A stretch of 64,000 nucleotides of DNA from DATKNA01 sp963755755 (lineage in GTDB: Bacteria; Actinomycetota; Actinomycetes; Actinomycetales; Kineosporiaceae), in assembly GCA_963755755.1 (NCBI GenBank), contig CAVWLJ010000013.1:34059-98058 (forward strand), read 5' to 3'. The position numbers were made by a program, and so were the translations under genes. The notes below the pieces were generated by a model, which worked only from the letters and a program-made list of their open reading frames with translations, ran no database searches and had not been told where the DNA came from. Shown piece by piece: positions 1 through 9,537 of the stretch (within the stretch, counting starts at the first letter, position 1; every line of letters starts with the position of its first letter).

Positions 1-2034
1 GTCCCTTGTCCTGCCCGGTCCGCGCGCGCTTGGCCGACGTCCCGCCGCTCGACCAGACCTCGACCTTGCGGAAGTTGTCGAGCCGCCCGGTGCGGCCGCC
101 CCGGGAGACGTCCAGGGTCTCCTTGGGGAAGCGGGCGCTGCCGTTGGTGACGTAGGAGACGGTGCCCACCGACCCGTCGGCGAAGCGGAGGGTGACGTGC
201 ACGTCGGAGCCGCTGCCGGCCGCGTACACCTCGACGGGCGGGTGCCCGACGAGGGCGCTCAGGGTGTCGATGAAGTGGCCGCCCTCCCCGGCGAAGCGCG
301 ATCCCTCGAGCTCCTCGTTGAGGTACCAGCTGCCCGCGGAGAGCTGCCCGGCATTGACCAGGTAGCGAGCGGTGACGGGGCCGGCGGCGCCGGCCATCCG
401 GTCGCGCAGCTCGACCAGCAGCGGCGCGAACCGGCGGTTGAAGCCCGACCATGAGCCGGTCGTTGCCGGTGGCGTCGACGACGTCGAGGATGCGCGTGAC
501 CTGCTCCTCGCTCAGCGCGAGCGGCTTCTCGACGAACACGGTGTGCCCGCGCTCCAGCGCCGCGCAGACCAGCCCCGCGTGCGAGGCGTGCCGCGTGACG
601 ACGAACACGGCGTCCAGCGCCGTCGTCGTCCAGCACGGCGTCGACGTCGGTGGAGACGGTGCGGAAGCCGAACTTGCGCTGGGCGTTGACCGCCGACAGC
701 GAGGTGGTCGTCGCCACGGACACCAGCTCGACGTCCGCGTTGTCGCGAAGGTGCGGCAGCAGCATCGAGGTCGCGTAGTTGCCGGCACCGAGGAAGCCCA
801 CCCGCAGGGCGCCGGAGCGCTCGCGGCGCCGGCCGCCGCTTCGGGGCGTGGGCACGGGTGCGGTGACGGTCCGCTCGACGGGCTCGTCGACGGCGGCGTC
901 CGCCGAGCCGTAGGAGAGCAGGAACCCGACGCCCTGCAGCTCCCCGGAGGCGAGCCGGTCGTAGACCGTGACGGCCTCCTCGACCGGATGGACGCCGGAG
1001 ACCAGCGACGCCACGTCGACCGAGCCCTCGGCGAGCAGGTCGAGGAAGCAGGAGAGGTTGCGGCGCTCGGTCCAGCGCACGTAGCCCGCGGGGTAGTCCA
1101 CGCCCTCGAGCTCGTACCGGTCGTCGTAGCGGCCGGGCCCGTAGGACCGGGAGAACCGGACGTCGAGCTCCTTGTCGTAGTAGGCGTTCCACGGCAGGTC
1201 GAGCTTGGTCTTGCCGATGTCGACGACGCGGGCCCGGTCACGGGCGAGCCGCGCCGCGATCTCGACCGGACGGTTCGAGTCGCCGCCCGCGGCGAGCAGG
1301 ACGTGGTCGGCGCCGAGGCCGCCGGTCCGCTCCAGCAGCACGCGCTCCAGCTGCGCCAGCCCGGCGTCGTCCGGAACGGCGCAGGCGAGGGCGCCGGCCT
1401 TCTCCGCGGCGCGGCACCGGGCCTCCACGGTGTCGAGGCCCACGACCTGGAGGCCGGACGCCACGAGCAGGCGCACGACGAGCTGGCCGATGAGTCCGAG
1501 CCCGATCACGCAGGCCGTCTCGCCGAGGGAGGCCTCGGCCCGGCGCACGCCCTGCATGGCGATCGCGCCGACGGTCGCGAACGCCGCGTGCTCCGGGTCG
1601 ACGCTCGCGGGCACGGGGACGCAGAGGTTGACCGGGACCCAGTTGACCTCCGCGTGGAGGGCGAACTCGTTGCCGGCGGCCGCGACGACCTGACCCACGG
1701 AGAACTGCTCGGCACCGGCGCCGACCTCGACCACGACGCCGCAGAGGGAGTACCCGAGCGGGGTGTAGCTGTCGAGCCGGTCCATCGCCTTCTGGTACGT
1801 GGCGACGACCCCCTGCTGCGACACCGCGTCGACGAGCTTGCGGACCTGGTCGGGCCGGGCGCGCGCCTTGCCGAGCAGCGACATCCGCGCCTCGCTGACC
1901 TTCATCATCTCGGTGCCGGTCGAGATGAGGGAGAACAGCGAGCGGACCAGGACCCCACCCGGCTTGCACGCGGGTGCCGGGACGTCGAGCACGGAGAGCT
2001 CGCCGGACCGGTAGTTCTGCGCGACCTGCTTCAT
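1..2034 (-). CDS. Bi-domain oxidoreductase (zinc-type alcohol dehydrogenase + Gfo/Idh/MocA), 3' end outside window, frameshifted
   Basis: Predicted NAD(P)-dependent dehydrogenase of a glycan locus with two catalytic halves on one chain; its substrate is unknown. Residues 1 to about 385 look like a medium-chain alcohol dehydrogenase, with nucleotide-binding motif GLGLIGQ near residue 177. From about 407 a Gfo/Idh/MocA half begins with GFLGAGNYA. I chose ATG 2034 because GGAAGG lies just upstream; TTG 2055, overlapping the asnB stop, is the alternative. The frame breaks near 618 and again near 435-450. After removing one base at each site the Gfo half continues with its EKP motif and runs off the left edge. 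Proteins of this architecture often sit beside a heparinase II/III-like gene, which could lie just outside. Confidence 0.82.
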
Positions 2035-2051
2035 CGGACCTTCCCAGTCGG

Positions 2052-3967
2052 TCAAGGAGCGCCGACGCCGGCGGCGCGGACGCTGCGGTACCAGAGCTCC
2101 ATCGACAGGAGCTGCCAGAGCTGCTTGGACATGTCCCGGCGCCCGCTGCGCTGGTCGGCGACCATGCGGCGCAGCGGGTCGGCCTGCAGCACGCCCGAGG
2201 CGACGAATTCGCCGTCGAGCAGGACGTCGTCCAGCAGCGGGCCGAGGTCGTTGGTCACCCAGGCCCGCAGGGGCGCGCCGAACGAGGCCTTGGGCCGTTC
2301 GAGCACGTCACTGGGGAGCCACTCCTGCGCGGCCTCGCGCAGCGGGACCTTCTGCGTGCGGCCCCGGATCTTCCGGTTGCCCGGGATCGCGAACGCCGCC
2401 CGGAAGACCACCGGGTCGACGAACGGCACCCGGACCTCGGTGGACGCCGCCATGCTCGAGCGGTCGGTGTAGGCGAGGTTGAGCCCCGGCAGGAAGAGCC
2501 GGGTGTCGGTGAGGCACATCCGGTTGACCGGATCCGCCAGACCGCCCTCGGTGTACATGTCGCGGTGGCCGGCGAGCACGGCGTCGACGTCCGGGCCCAG
2601 CGCCGGGTCGAGCAGCCCGGTGAGTTCGTCGGCGTCGTAGAGGGTGTAGCTGCGCCGGTACGCCTCCTCCTCCGGCAGCTCCGCGAAGCTGAGGAAGCGC
2701 TTGGCCCACCGGCTGTACCGCAGGCCGCGGCCGAGGGCGGCGACCGGCAGCCGGTCGACGGCGGGCGCGACGACCCGGCTGCGCACCTGGCGCGGGACCA
2801 GGCCCTGGTAGCGCGCCCCCAGCAGGCACGCGAGGTGCCTGCGGTAGCCGCCGAAGAGCTCGTCCGCGCCCATCCCCGAGAGCAGCACCTTGACGCCCGC
2901 GTCCCGCGCCGCCTGGCACATGAGCACGGTGTTGATCGCGGCGGGGTCACCGATCGGCTCGTCGAGCGTGTCCACGATCCGCGGGAGCATGTCGACGACG
3001 TCCGGGCTGATCTCGATCTCGTGCAGCCGGATGCCGAGGTGCGCCGCCATCTTCCGGGCGTAGACGGCGTCGTCGGGCATCGCCTCGAGCCGCTGGTCCT
3101 CCGGCCGGAAGGTGATCGTGTACGCCTCGATGGACGGGTCGCGCCGGGCCGCCATCGCGGTCACGAGGCTGGAGTCGAGGCCGCCGCTGAGGAAGGACGC
3201 CACCGGGACGTCGGCGACGAGGTGCGCGGCGACGGACTCCTCCAGGACGGAGGCGAGGTCGGGCTCGGGCTCCCGGGCGGCGCTGCGGGCCTCCTGCACC
3301 GGGTCCCAGTAGCGCTGCGGGACGCCGGCCGAGCCGCGCTCCCACCGCATCCACGACCCCGCCGGCAGCTTGACGACGCCCTCGAGGGAGGTGACCTCCT
3401 CCGGGACGAAGTAGAACAGCGTCGAGGCCACCAGCGCCCGGGCGTTGACCCGGAGCTCGGAGCCGGCGGCGGCGACGATCGCCTTGAGCTCGGAGGCGAA
3501 GATCGCCCCTTCGCCCCGGGGCATCACGTACAGCGGCTTGATGCCCAGCGGGTCGCGGGCCAGGAGCAGGCTCCCGTTCCGCTCGTCGTAGAGGGCGAAG
3601 GCGAACATGCCGCGGAACCGCGGCAGCGCGTCGGGGCCCCACAGCCGCAGGGCCTCGAGCACGACCTCGGTGTCCGAGCGGGTGACGAAGCGGACGCCGT
3701 GGCCCTCCAGGACCGCCCGGATCTCCCGGTAGTTGTAGAGCTCGCCGTTGTAGCTCAGCCACAGGCCGTCCTTGACGAACGGCTGATCGGACTCGGTGGA
3801 GAGGTCGATGATCGACAGCCGGCGGTGGCCGAGCTGGACGGTCGTCTCCCCCGGCTGGCGGAGCGGACGCCGACGGCGTCCGGCCCGCGGTGGGCGATCC
3901 GCTCGACCATGGTCCGGACGACCCGCTCCCCGTCCGGCTGGCAGTAGGCGCCGGCGACGCCGCACAC
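2052..3967 (-). CDS. asnB: Asparagine synthase-like glutamine-hydrolysing amidotransferase (frameshift near 3860)
   Basis: Transfers glutamine-derived ammonia to an adenylated carboxyl group. The start is GTG 3967, giving Met-Cys-Gly with the N-terminal nucleophile Cys2 of class II glutaminase domains, and GGAGG lies 7 bases upstream. The C-terminal synthetase half has the PP-loop SGGLDSS near residue 259 and a GMGADELFGGY motif. The length of about 638 residues is normal. A one-base loss near 3860 breaks the frame inside the glutaminase domain; both sides read as AsnB. It starts one base after the upstream GT4 stop and is followed by the bi-domain oxidoreductase. In such loci AsnB homologues often amidate sugar acids rather than aspartate, and the nearby sugar dehydrogenase would supply one; that role is inferred. 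Confidence 0.88.
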
Positions 3968-3968
3968 G

Positions 3969-5297
3969 TCAGGCCTCCTGCGTGGAGGGTCGGCCCTCGG
4001 CCTCGGCGGGCTCCGTGGGTACGGCGACGTCGGGCAGGTCGATCACACGCGGACGCGGGACACCGCGGTCCATGATCCGGTCGTAGACCTCGACGTAGGC
4101 CCGGCGCTGGTACGGCCAGCCGAAGGCCCCGTCGATCCGGGCACGGGCGATCTCCCCCATCGCCCGGCGCATCGGCGGGTCGTCGAGCAGCGTGACCACG
4201 GCCTGCGCGTAGCCGGCGATGTCACCGTCCGGCACGTAGACCGCGGCGTTCTCCGCGGAGACCCGGGTCTCCTTGAGGTCGAAGGCGACGACGGGCAGTC
4301 CGAACGCCATGTACTCCAGCGTCTTGTTCATCGTGGAGAGGTCGTTGAGCGGGTTCTTCGGGTCCGGCGAGAGCCCGAGGTCCGCGGTCGAGAGGACGTC
4401 GACGAGCGTCTCGTCCGAGACCCGGCCCGGGAGCTCGACGTGGTCGCGCAGGCCGAGCTCGTCGCGCAGGGCGAGGAGCTCGGCGTGGCAGTCGCCGCTG
4501 CCCATGAACGTGAAGGAGACGTCGTCGCGGCCCAGGACGTGCACCACGTGGTGCGCGGCGCGCACGGCGAGGTCGACGCCGTCCTGCGGGCCCATGACGC
4601 CGAGGTAGGCGACGAGGTGGCGCCGCCCGCGGCGCAGCGCCGGCACGGGGTCGCGGCGGCGCAGGCGCAGCGGGTCGGGACCGGTCCGGACGACGGTGAC
4701 CTCGCCGGTGCCCTTCCCGCCCCGCGCGACCGCGACGTCCGCGTAGGAGCCGTTGGTCGAGATCACGTGGTCCGCGGTGCGGAACGTGGCGCGCTCGAGG
4801 GCGACCAGCCCGCGCCGGGCCAGGGGACGGCCCCCGGGGAAGCGGGAATCGTAGAGCTCCGGGCAGAGGTCGTGGTGGTCGAACACGAAGCGGGAGCCGT
4901 CGCGCCAGCGCAGCCAGCGCGCCAGCGGCCAGAAGATGTCCGGCGGGTTGCAGGCCTGGAGCACGGCGAAGCCGCCGCGGCGCCGGGCCCGGAGCACGAG
5001 CCGGGCGGTGGCCAGGAACGAGTAGGCGTACTCGAGGAGGAAGCTCGCCGCCGAGCCCCCCGGGGCGTAGGGCGGGTACTTCAGCAGGGTGACGCCCTCG
5101 ACGACCTCGTGGTCGGGATCGCCCTTGCCCTTCGGGCAGACGACCGTGACGTCGTAGCCCGCGGCCTTGAGCGCCTGGCACTCCAGCCACACCCGCCGGT
5201 CGAAGGGCACCGGCAGGTTCTGGACGATGATCAGTACCCGGGGCCGGGCCGCCGCCCGGCTGGGATCCGCGACGCCGGTGGTGGACGTCGCGGTCAC
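3969..5297 (-). CDS. Glycosyltransferase family 4 (GT-B)
   Basis: Predicted cytoplasmic retaining glycosyltransferase adding one sugar to a lipid-linked glycan. The 442-residue protein has a GT-B layout. Its N-terminal domain starts RVLIIVQNLPVPFDRRVW, typical of the WcaI/WbuB-like group. Its C-terminal domain has LGVMGPQDGVDL and the late segment DPKNPLNDLSTMNKTLEYMA, where family 4 places its nucleotide-sugar-binding acidic motif. The GTG start at 5297 overlaps the stop of the upstream dehydrogenase (GTGA), and the gene ends one base before the asnB start, so translation is probably coupled. The frame is intact. Donor and acceptor cannot be read from the sequence; a GDP-sugar made by the upstream enzyme is one possibility. 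Confidence 0.85.
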   Translation of the reverse strand: MTATSTTGVADPSRAAARPRVLIIVQNLPVPFDRRVWLECQALKAAGYDVTVVCPKGKGDPDHEVVEGVTLLKYPPYAPGGSAASFLLEYAYSFLATARLVLRARRRGGFAVLQACNPPDIFWPLARWLRWRDGSRFVFDHHDLCPELYDSRFPGGRPLARRGLVALERATFRTADHVISTNGSYADVAVARGGKGTGEVTVVRTGPDPLRLRRRDPVPALRRGRRHLVAYLGVMGPQDGVDLAVRAAHHVVHVLGRDDVSFTFMGSGDCHAELLALRDELGLRDHVELPGRVSDETLVDVLSTADLGLSPDPKNPLNDLSTMNKTLEYMAFGLPVVAFDLKETRVSAENAAVYVPDGDIAGYAQAVVTLLDDPPMRRAMGEIARARIDGAFGWPYQRRAYVEVYDRIMDRGVPRPRVIDLPDVAVPTEPAEAEGRPSTQEA

Positions 5298-6622
5298 GCG
5301 GTCCACCCCAGGCCCTCGTAGCCCGAGGTCTCCTCGATGTCCGCGCCGAGCCGGCCGCTCAGGTCGATGATCCGGCCCGGCGGCTGCGCCCGCAGGGCCT
5401 CGACCACCACGGGTTCGGCGGTCGAGACGACGGCCGTGTCGCTGTCGGCGAGGGCGGCCTCGGGGGTCGCGGCGAGCAGCCGCCCGAGGTGCGGGAGCCG
5501 GGCCTCCACATAGCGCAGGTTCGCGCCGGTGAGCCGGGAGGGGTTGATGATCGGGTCGTAGATCCGCACCTCGAAGCCCTTGCCCAGCAGCCGCTCGGCG
5601 AGCTCCACGTTGGGGCTCTCCCGCAGGTCGTCGGTGTCGCTCTTGAAGCTGAGCCCGAGCATGGCCACCGTGCGGGCGGGGCTCGCGACGATGCGGTCGA
5701 GGACGTCGCGGACGACGAGCTCGTTGCTGCGCAGCGTGCCCGCCAGGAGCGGGACGTCGAGGTCGTTGACCCGGGCCATGTGGAGCAGGGCGCGCAGGTC
5801 CTTGGGGAGGCAGGAGCCGCCGAAGGCGAACCCGGGCCGCAGGTACGCCGGCGAGATGTTGAGCGTCCGGTCCTCGCAGAAGATCTCCATGACCTCCCGC
5901 GCGTCGACGCCGTACATCCGGAACACCCGGCCCATCTCGTTCGCGAACGAGACCTTGGTGGCGTGGAAGGCGTTGCAGGCGTACTTCAGCGCCTCGGCGC
6001 TGCGGACGTCGACGAGCCGCGGCGTCCGGTCGAGGAAGCCGAACATCGCCGTCAGCGTCTGCGCCACGCGCGGGTCGGCGGCGCCCAGCACGACGAACGG
6101 CGGGTCGAAGAAGTCCGCGACGCCCGAGCCCTCGCGCAGGAACTCGGGGCACATCGCGGTGCCCACCTCCCAGTCCGCCCCCGCCGGGACGTCGGCGAAC
6201 GTCGGCGCCACCATCTCGTCGCCGGTGCCCGGGGGCACGGTGCTGCGGACGACGACCGCGTGGAACCCGGACGCCGGCGGGCGGGCGACGGCGAGCGCGG
6301 CCCTGATGTCGTCCAGTGCCCGGCGCAGGTAGCTGAGGTCGGTGCTGCCCTGCGGCGTCGACGGCGTCCCGACGCAGAGCAGCGAGACGTCGGCGCCCTC
6401 GAGCGCCTGGACCGCGTCGGTGGTCGCGGTCAGGGCTCCCGCGGCGACGCCGGCGGCGACGAGGTCGTCCAGGCCCGGCTCGACGACCGGGCTGCGGCCC
6501 TGCCGGATGAGACCGACCTTGACCTCGTCGACGTCGACGCCGCAGACGACGTGCCCTCGGGACGCCAGCCCTGCAGCGGTGACGGTGCCGACGTACCCGA
6601 GCCCGAAGACGGCGATGCGCAT
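5294..6622 (-). CDS. Nucleotide-sugar dehydrogenase, GDP-mannose 6-dehydrogenase-like
   Basis: Oxidises the C6 hydroxyl of a nucleotide sugar to a carboxylate with two NAD+, giving a uronic-acid donor. The 442-residue protein opens with the Rossmann motif VFGLGYVG, and carries SPVVEPGLDDL, CPEFLREG and FGGSCLPKD, whose catalytic Cys is near residue 270. The wording around these motifs (EDRTLNISPAYLRPGFAFGG) is closer to AlgD-type GDP-mannose dehydrogenases than to UDP-glucose dehydrogenases, so GDP-mannose is the preferred but unproven substrate. It is the first gene of a four-gene minus-strand operon; a promoter must lie in 6623-6829, which it shares divergently with a PAP2 gene. The frame is intact. 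Confidence 0.87.
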   Translation of the reverse strand: MRIAVFGLGYVGTVTAAGLASRGHVVCGVDVDEVKVGLIRQGRSPVVEPGLDDLVAAGVAAGALTATTDAVQALEGADVSLLCVGTPSTPQGSTDLSYLRRALDDIRAALAVARPPASGFHAVVVRSTVPPGTGDEMVAPTFADVPAGADWEVGTAMCPEFLREGSGVADFFDPPFVVLGAADPRVAQTLTAMFGFLDRTPRLVDVRSAEALKYACNAFHATKVSFANEMGRVFRMYGVDAREVMEIFCEDRTLNISPAYLRPGFAFGGSCLPKDLRALLHMARVNDLDVPLLAGTLRSNELVVRDVLDRIVASPARTVAMLGLSFKSDTDDLRESPNVELAERLLGKGFEVRIYDPIINPSRLTGANLRYVEARLPHLGRLLAATPEAALADSDTAVVSTAEPVVVEALRAQPPGRIIDLSGRLGADIEETSGYEGLGWTA

Positions 6623-6829
6623 GTGGAACCCCCACGGAAAGGCGGAACGGACAGTGACCGCTCACGGCGCTCCCTTAAGCGATCCTGATGCCGCGTCACC
6701 TGATACCGAGGTGGGCCGTCCTTATCCGAACGGACCGGTAACGGTGAGTGTCCAACGGGCGACGACGGTCGAAAGGGTGCTGATCATGGCGGGGATCGGC
6801 GACGATGGCGCCGGGTGGGAGGAGCCGAC

Positions 6830-7629
6830 GTGGACGAGGTCGGGGGTGGTCCGGATGCGGGCCGACGCGAGCGGTCACGCTCAGTGCTGCCGGCGCCGCG
6901 GCCGCATCGTCGGGAGCTCGATCGGGGCGGACGCCGCGATCGAGGCGGGCACGGTGGGCGTGGACCGGCGGGTGGTCGGCGGCTTTCGTCCTGCTGACCG
7001 CGGCCGTCGCCGCGGGCTTGCCGGATGGGCTGGACCGGTCGGTGTTCGCCTTCGCGCGGCCGCACGACGCGTGGGACCCGGGGCAGGTGGCGTGGGGGGG
7101 CGTGGTGGACGCGCTACGGCCGACCGTGGCCGCGGGGGTGTTGACCGCCGTCACGGTCCTGGTCTGCCTGGCCCGCCGGACCCTGCGGCCGGCCCTGCCC
7201 GTCGCGTGCGCGGGCGCCGCCGCGGCCGCCGCAACCCTGCTGGTGAAGGTGGTCCTCGCCCGGCCCGACCCGCACACGACCGGCAGCGGTCACGGCGGCA
7301 GCTTCCCCTCGGGGCACACCGTCGGGGTGGTCGTGTGCGTGGGCCTGACCGTCCACCTGCTGCGGCCCGCCGCGGGGCGCTGGGCGGAGGCCCTGGCGGC
7401 CCTCGGGGGCGGCGTCATGGGTGTCGGCCTCGTCGTCGTGGGCGCGCACTGGGCGACCGACGTGCTCGGCGGGCTGCTGCTGGGGCTGGCGGTGGTGTCG
7501 GCGGTCGTCACGGTCACCGGAAGACGCGGCCGGGCGGCCGGGAACCCGTCGGGGAGGGATCGGGTTCCCGGCCGCCCGGTGCGGGACCGGGGCGGAGCCG
7601 CTACGAGCTGGTCAGCGAGAAGTCGGTGA
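6830..7629 (+). CDS. PAP2-family membrane phosphatase (probable frameshift near the N-terminus)
   Basis: Predicted integral-membrane lipid or isoprenoid phosphatase, possibly recycling undecaprenyl diphosphate used by the neighbouring glycan locus. The three PAP2 motifs are present in order: KVVLARP, FPSGHT, and the His/Asp motif GAHWATDVLGG, set among hydrophobic helices. The motif-bearing frame opens at ATG 6805 without a Shine-Dalgarno. A strong GGAGGAG sits 6 bases before GTG 6830 in another frame that also shows actinobacterial codon bias, so the native start is probably 6830 with one miscalled base between about 6930 and 6990. The tail overlaps a terminator-like palindrome at 7531-7578 and runs 29 bases into the convergent GH12-like gene. 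Confidence 0.75.
7531..7578. terminator. Bidirectional hairpin terminator between convergent genes
   Basis: A perfect inverted repeat of about 18 bases (7531-7548 and 7561-7578) has a 12-base loop and a very GC-rich stem. There is no T-tract, as is common in GC-rich actinomycetes. It lies within the last codons of the PAP2 gene and 23 bases beyond the stop of the opposing GH12-like gene, so it can serve both. Confidence 0.6.
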
Positions 7630-9350
7630 ACCGGAACGTCGCGGGCTTGCCGTCGGTGCTGACGATCTCGGCGCCGAAGCCGACCTGCCCCAGCGTCGCG
7701 GACGCCGACACCCGCCCGTGGGCGACCAGGTAGTCGATCATCTCCTTGAGGTCGAGGGAGCCCGACGGGAGGGTCGACCTCGGCTCGAAGGCCAGGTAGC
7801 TGTTGCCGCCGGTCGCCCAGACGTCCCAGGTGATCCCGGAGAGCACGACCCCGGAGGCCACCACGTTCCCGGCGGGCCGCTGGCCGTGGTTCTCGGTCCA
7901 GATCATGATCTCGGGGTTGCCCGGCACGCCGTTCATCCAGATGTCGTAGGCGATGTCGTAGACGCCGACCCCCGGACCCTGCGCCGCGAAGGTGCTGCGC
8001 AGCGTGCGGATCGACGACCAGGCGGGCTCCCGGTAGTCGACGTGCACGTTCGGGTAGGTCTTGACCTCACCGTTGTGGGCGCTGTCGTCCGCCGTGGCGG
8101 TGACGTTCCAGGAGCTGTGCGAGCACGCCTGGAGGGTCTCCTTCAGCGACGGGTACTTCGAGATGTTCCACATGTTGTTGTGCACGTAGTACCCGCCCTC
8201 GGACCAGCCACCGTTGGAGTCGCTGGTGGTGAAGACCGGCGAGGTGCACGCGTGCCCGGCGGGCGGCGGAGCCGGCGCGCTGGAGGTCGTCGTGGTGGTG
8301 GTCGTCGTGGTCCGGCTCGTCGTGGAGCTGGACGAGGACGACGTGGTCGGCTTCGTGGTCGGCGATTCCGTCGGCTTCGTGGTCGGCGACTGCGTCGGCG
8401 TGACGGTCGGCGAGGTGGACGCCGAGGCGGTCGGCGTCGAGCCGTCGCAGGTCACGGTCACCACCGTCGGGCTCGTCGCGGCGTACGTCAGCGGCGTCCC
8501 CGCGCAGGTCGCGGTCGTCGTGCCGCCGGCCGTCACCGCGAGGGCGCCGGCCGGGACCGCCGCGGCGGGACGGGGAACGACGGCCAGGCTCCCGGCCACC
8601 ACGGCGAGGCCGCGCCGGGTGAGCGCCTTGGGGGCCGCTTCCGCCGCCGCCGTCGCCACGACCTGGGTGAGCCGGGTGTCGCCGTTCACGACCGTGCCGG
8701 CGCTGCTGTGGCCGTGCGGCGCGGGCCGTGTACGCGCGGCGGACGCCGACGGCCGTCACGTGCCGGGCGCCCTCGACGTCCGAGCTCGCAGCGACGGGAG
8801 CGGTGTCGCGGGCCCCGTCGAAGGCGGTCGTGATCATGGAAACGCGCGCCGCGGGTGTCACGGTCGCGGACGCCGCGCCCGTTCCTGCAGCGCCGGCGCG
8901 GTACCAGGCCGACAGCCGCAGCCCGCTCGGGCCGCTGACCTTGTCGTACGCCTTGGTCCAGCCGTCCAGGGCCACGGTGGACCCCGAAGGCGTCAGGACG
9001 GTGGTGACGAGGACGCTGCCGGCCCCTGCGCCGGCCGGGACCGCGGTGGAAGCGGTCGCGCTCGACCGGGCGGCGAAGGTGGTGCTGCGGCCGGCCTGAT
9101 CGACGCCGGCCGCGCACGTGAGACGTACGGCGGACGCGCCGGACCGGACGGCGTGCAGCGCCGTGCCGGGGCAGGCATACGTCCGCGGCGTCTGGACGTC
9201 GCTGGCCTTCGCCGTCGCGCCGGGGCTGCTCCCGTCGGCCTGCCCCAGTGCCACGGTGGCCGTGGTGACGGAGGCGGCGGCGAGGGCGAGAGCACCGAGG
9301 ACCGCCACCCGCGAACGCGGGCGTCCCGGTCGCTGCAGGTGCTTGGGCAT
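7601..9350 (-). CDS. Secreted GH12-like glycoside hydrolase with Thr/Ser-rich linker (frameshift near 8722)
   Basis: Predicted exported endo-glycanase. The start is ATG 9350, preceded by GGGAG, and gives a basic N-terminus, a hydrophobic signal segment (VAVLGALALAAASV) and an AGQ/GQA-type cleavage region. An Ala/Thr-rich domain of about 200 residues follows, then a Thr/Ser/Pro linker coded at 8270-8420. The C-terminal domain of about 210 residues resembles GH12 beta-jelly-rolls: VYDIAYDIWMNG, NPEIMIWTENHG with a candidate nucleophile Glu, GITWDVWA, and a late Glu in FGAEIV. One extra base near 8722 (GCG for GG on the plus strand) splits the gene; removing it joins both parts. It follows the flippase after 187 bases and may trim or process the exported polysaccharide. 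Confidence 0.68.
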
Positions 9351-9537
9351 CGAACCACTCCCTACGAGCGAGTGATGTCCACTCGCGTGTCGGTTGAGGA
9401 CGTTCATCGAACCTTGCTCCTCGACCGTGACCCACGCTCCGTCAAGACAGACGCAAAGGCCGGTTATGGCGGACTCAGGGTTACATCCGTTCCTGTCATC
9501 CGGATCTCCGCCGCCTCGCGTGCTGCGGCCTCGCCTC

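Noticed and set aside
451..3947. Overlapping plus-strand open frames opposite the oxidoreductase and asnB
   Set aside because: They mirror the codon bias of the true minus-strand genes and show no motifs.
8270..8420. Microsatellite-like GTCGTGGTG repeats as a phase-variable tract
   Set aside because: They encode the Thr/Ser linker of the GH12-like protein with mixed codons; no pure repeat long enough for slippage is seen.
9351..9537. Small gene between the GH12-like gene and the flippase
   Set aside because: Open frames here are remnants of flippase readings in other frames or antisense; no ribosome site with biased codons.
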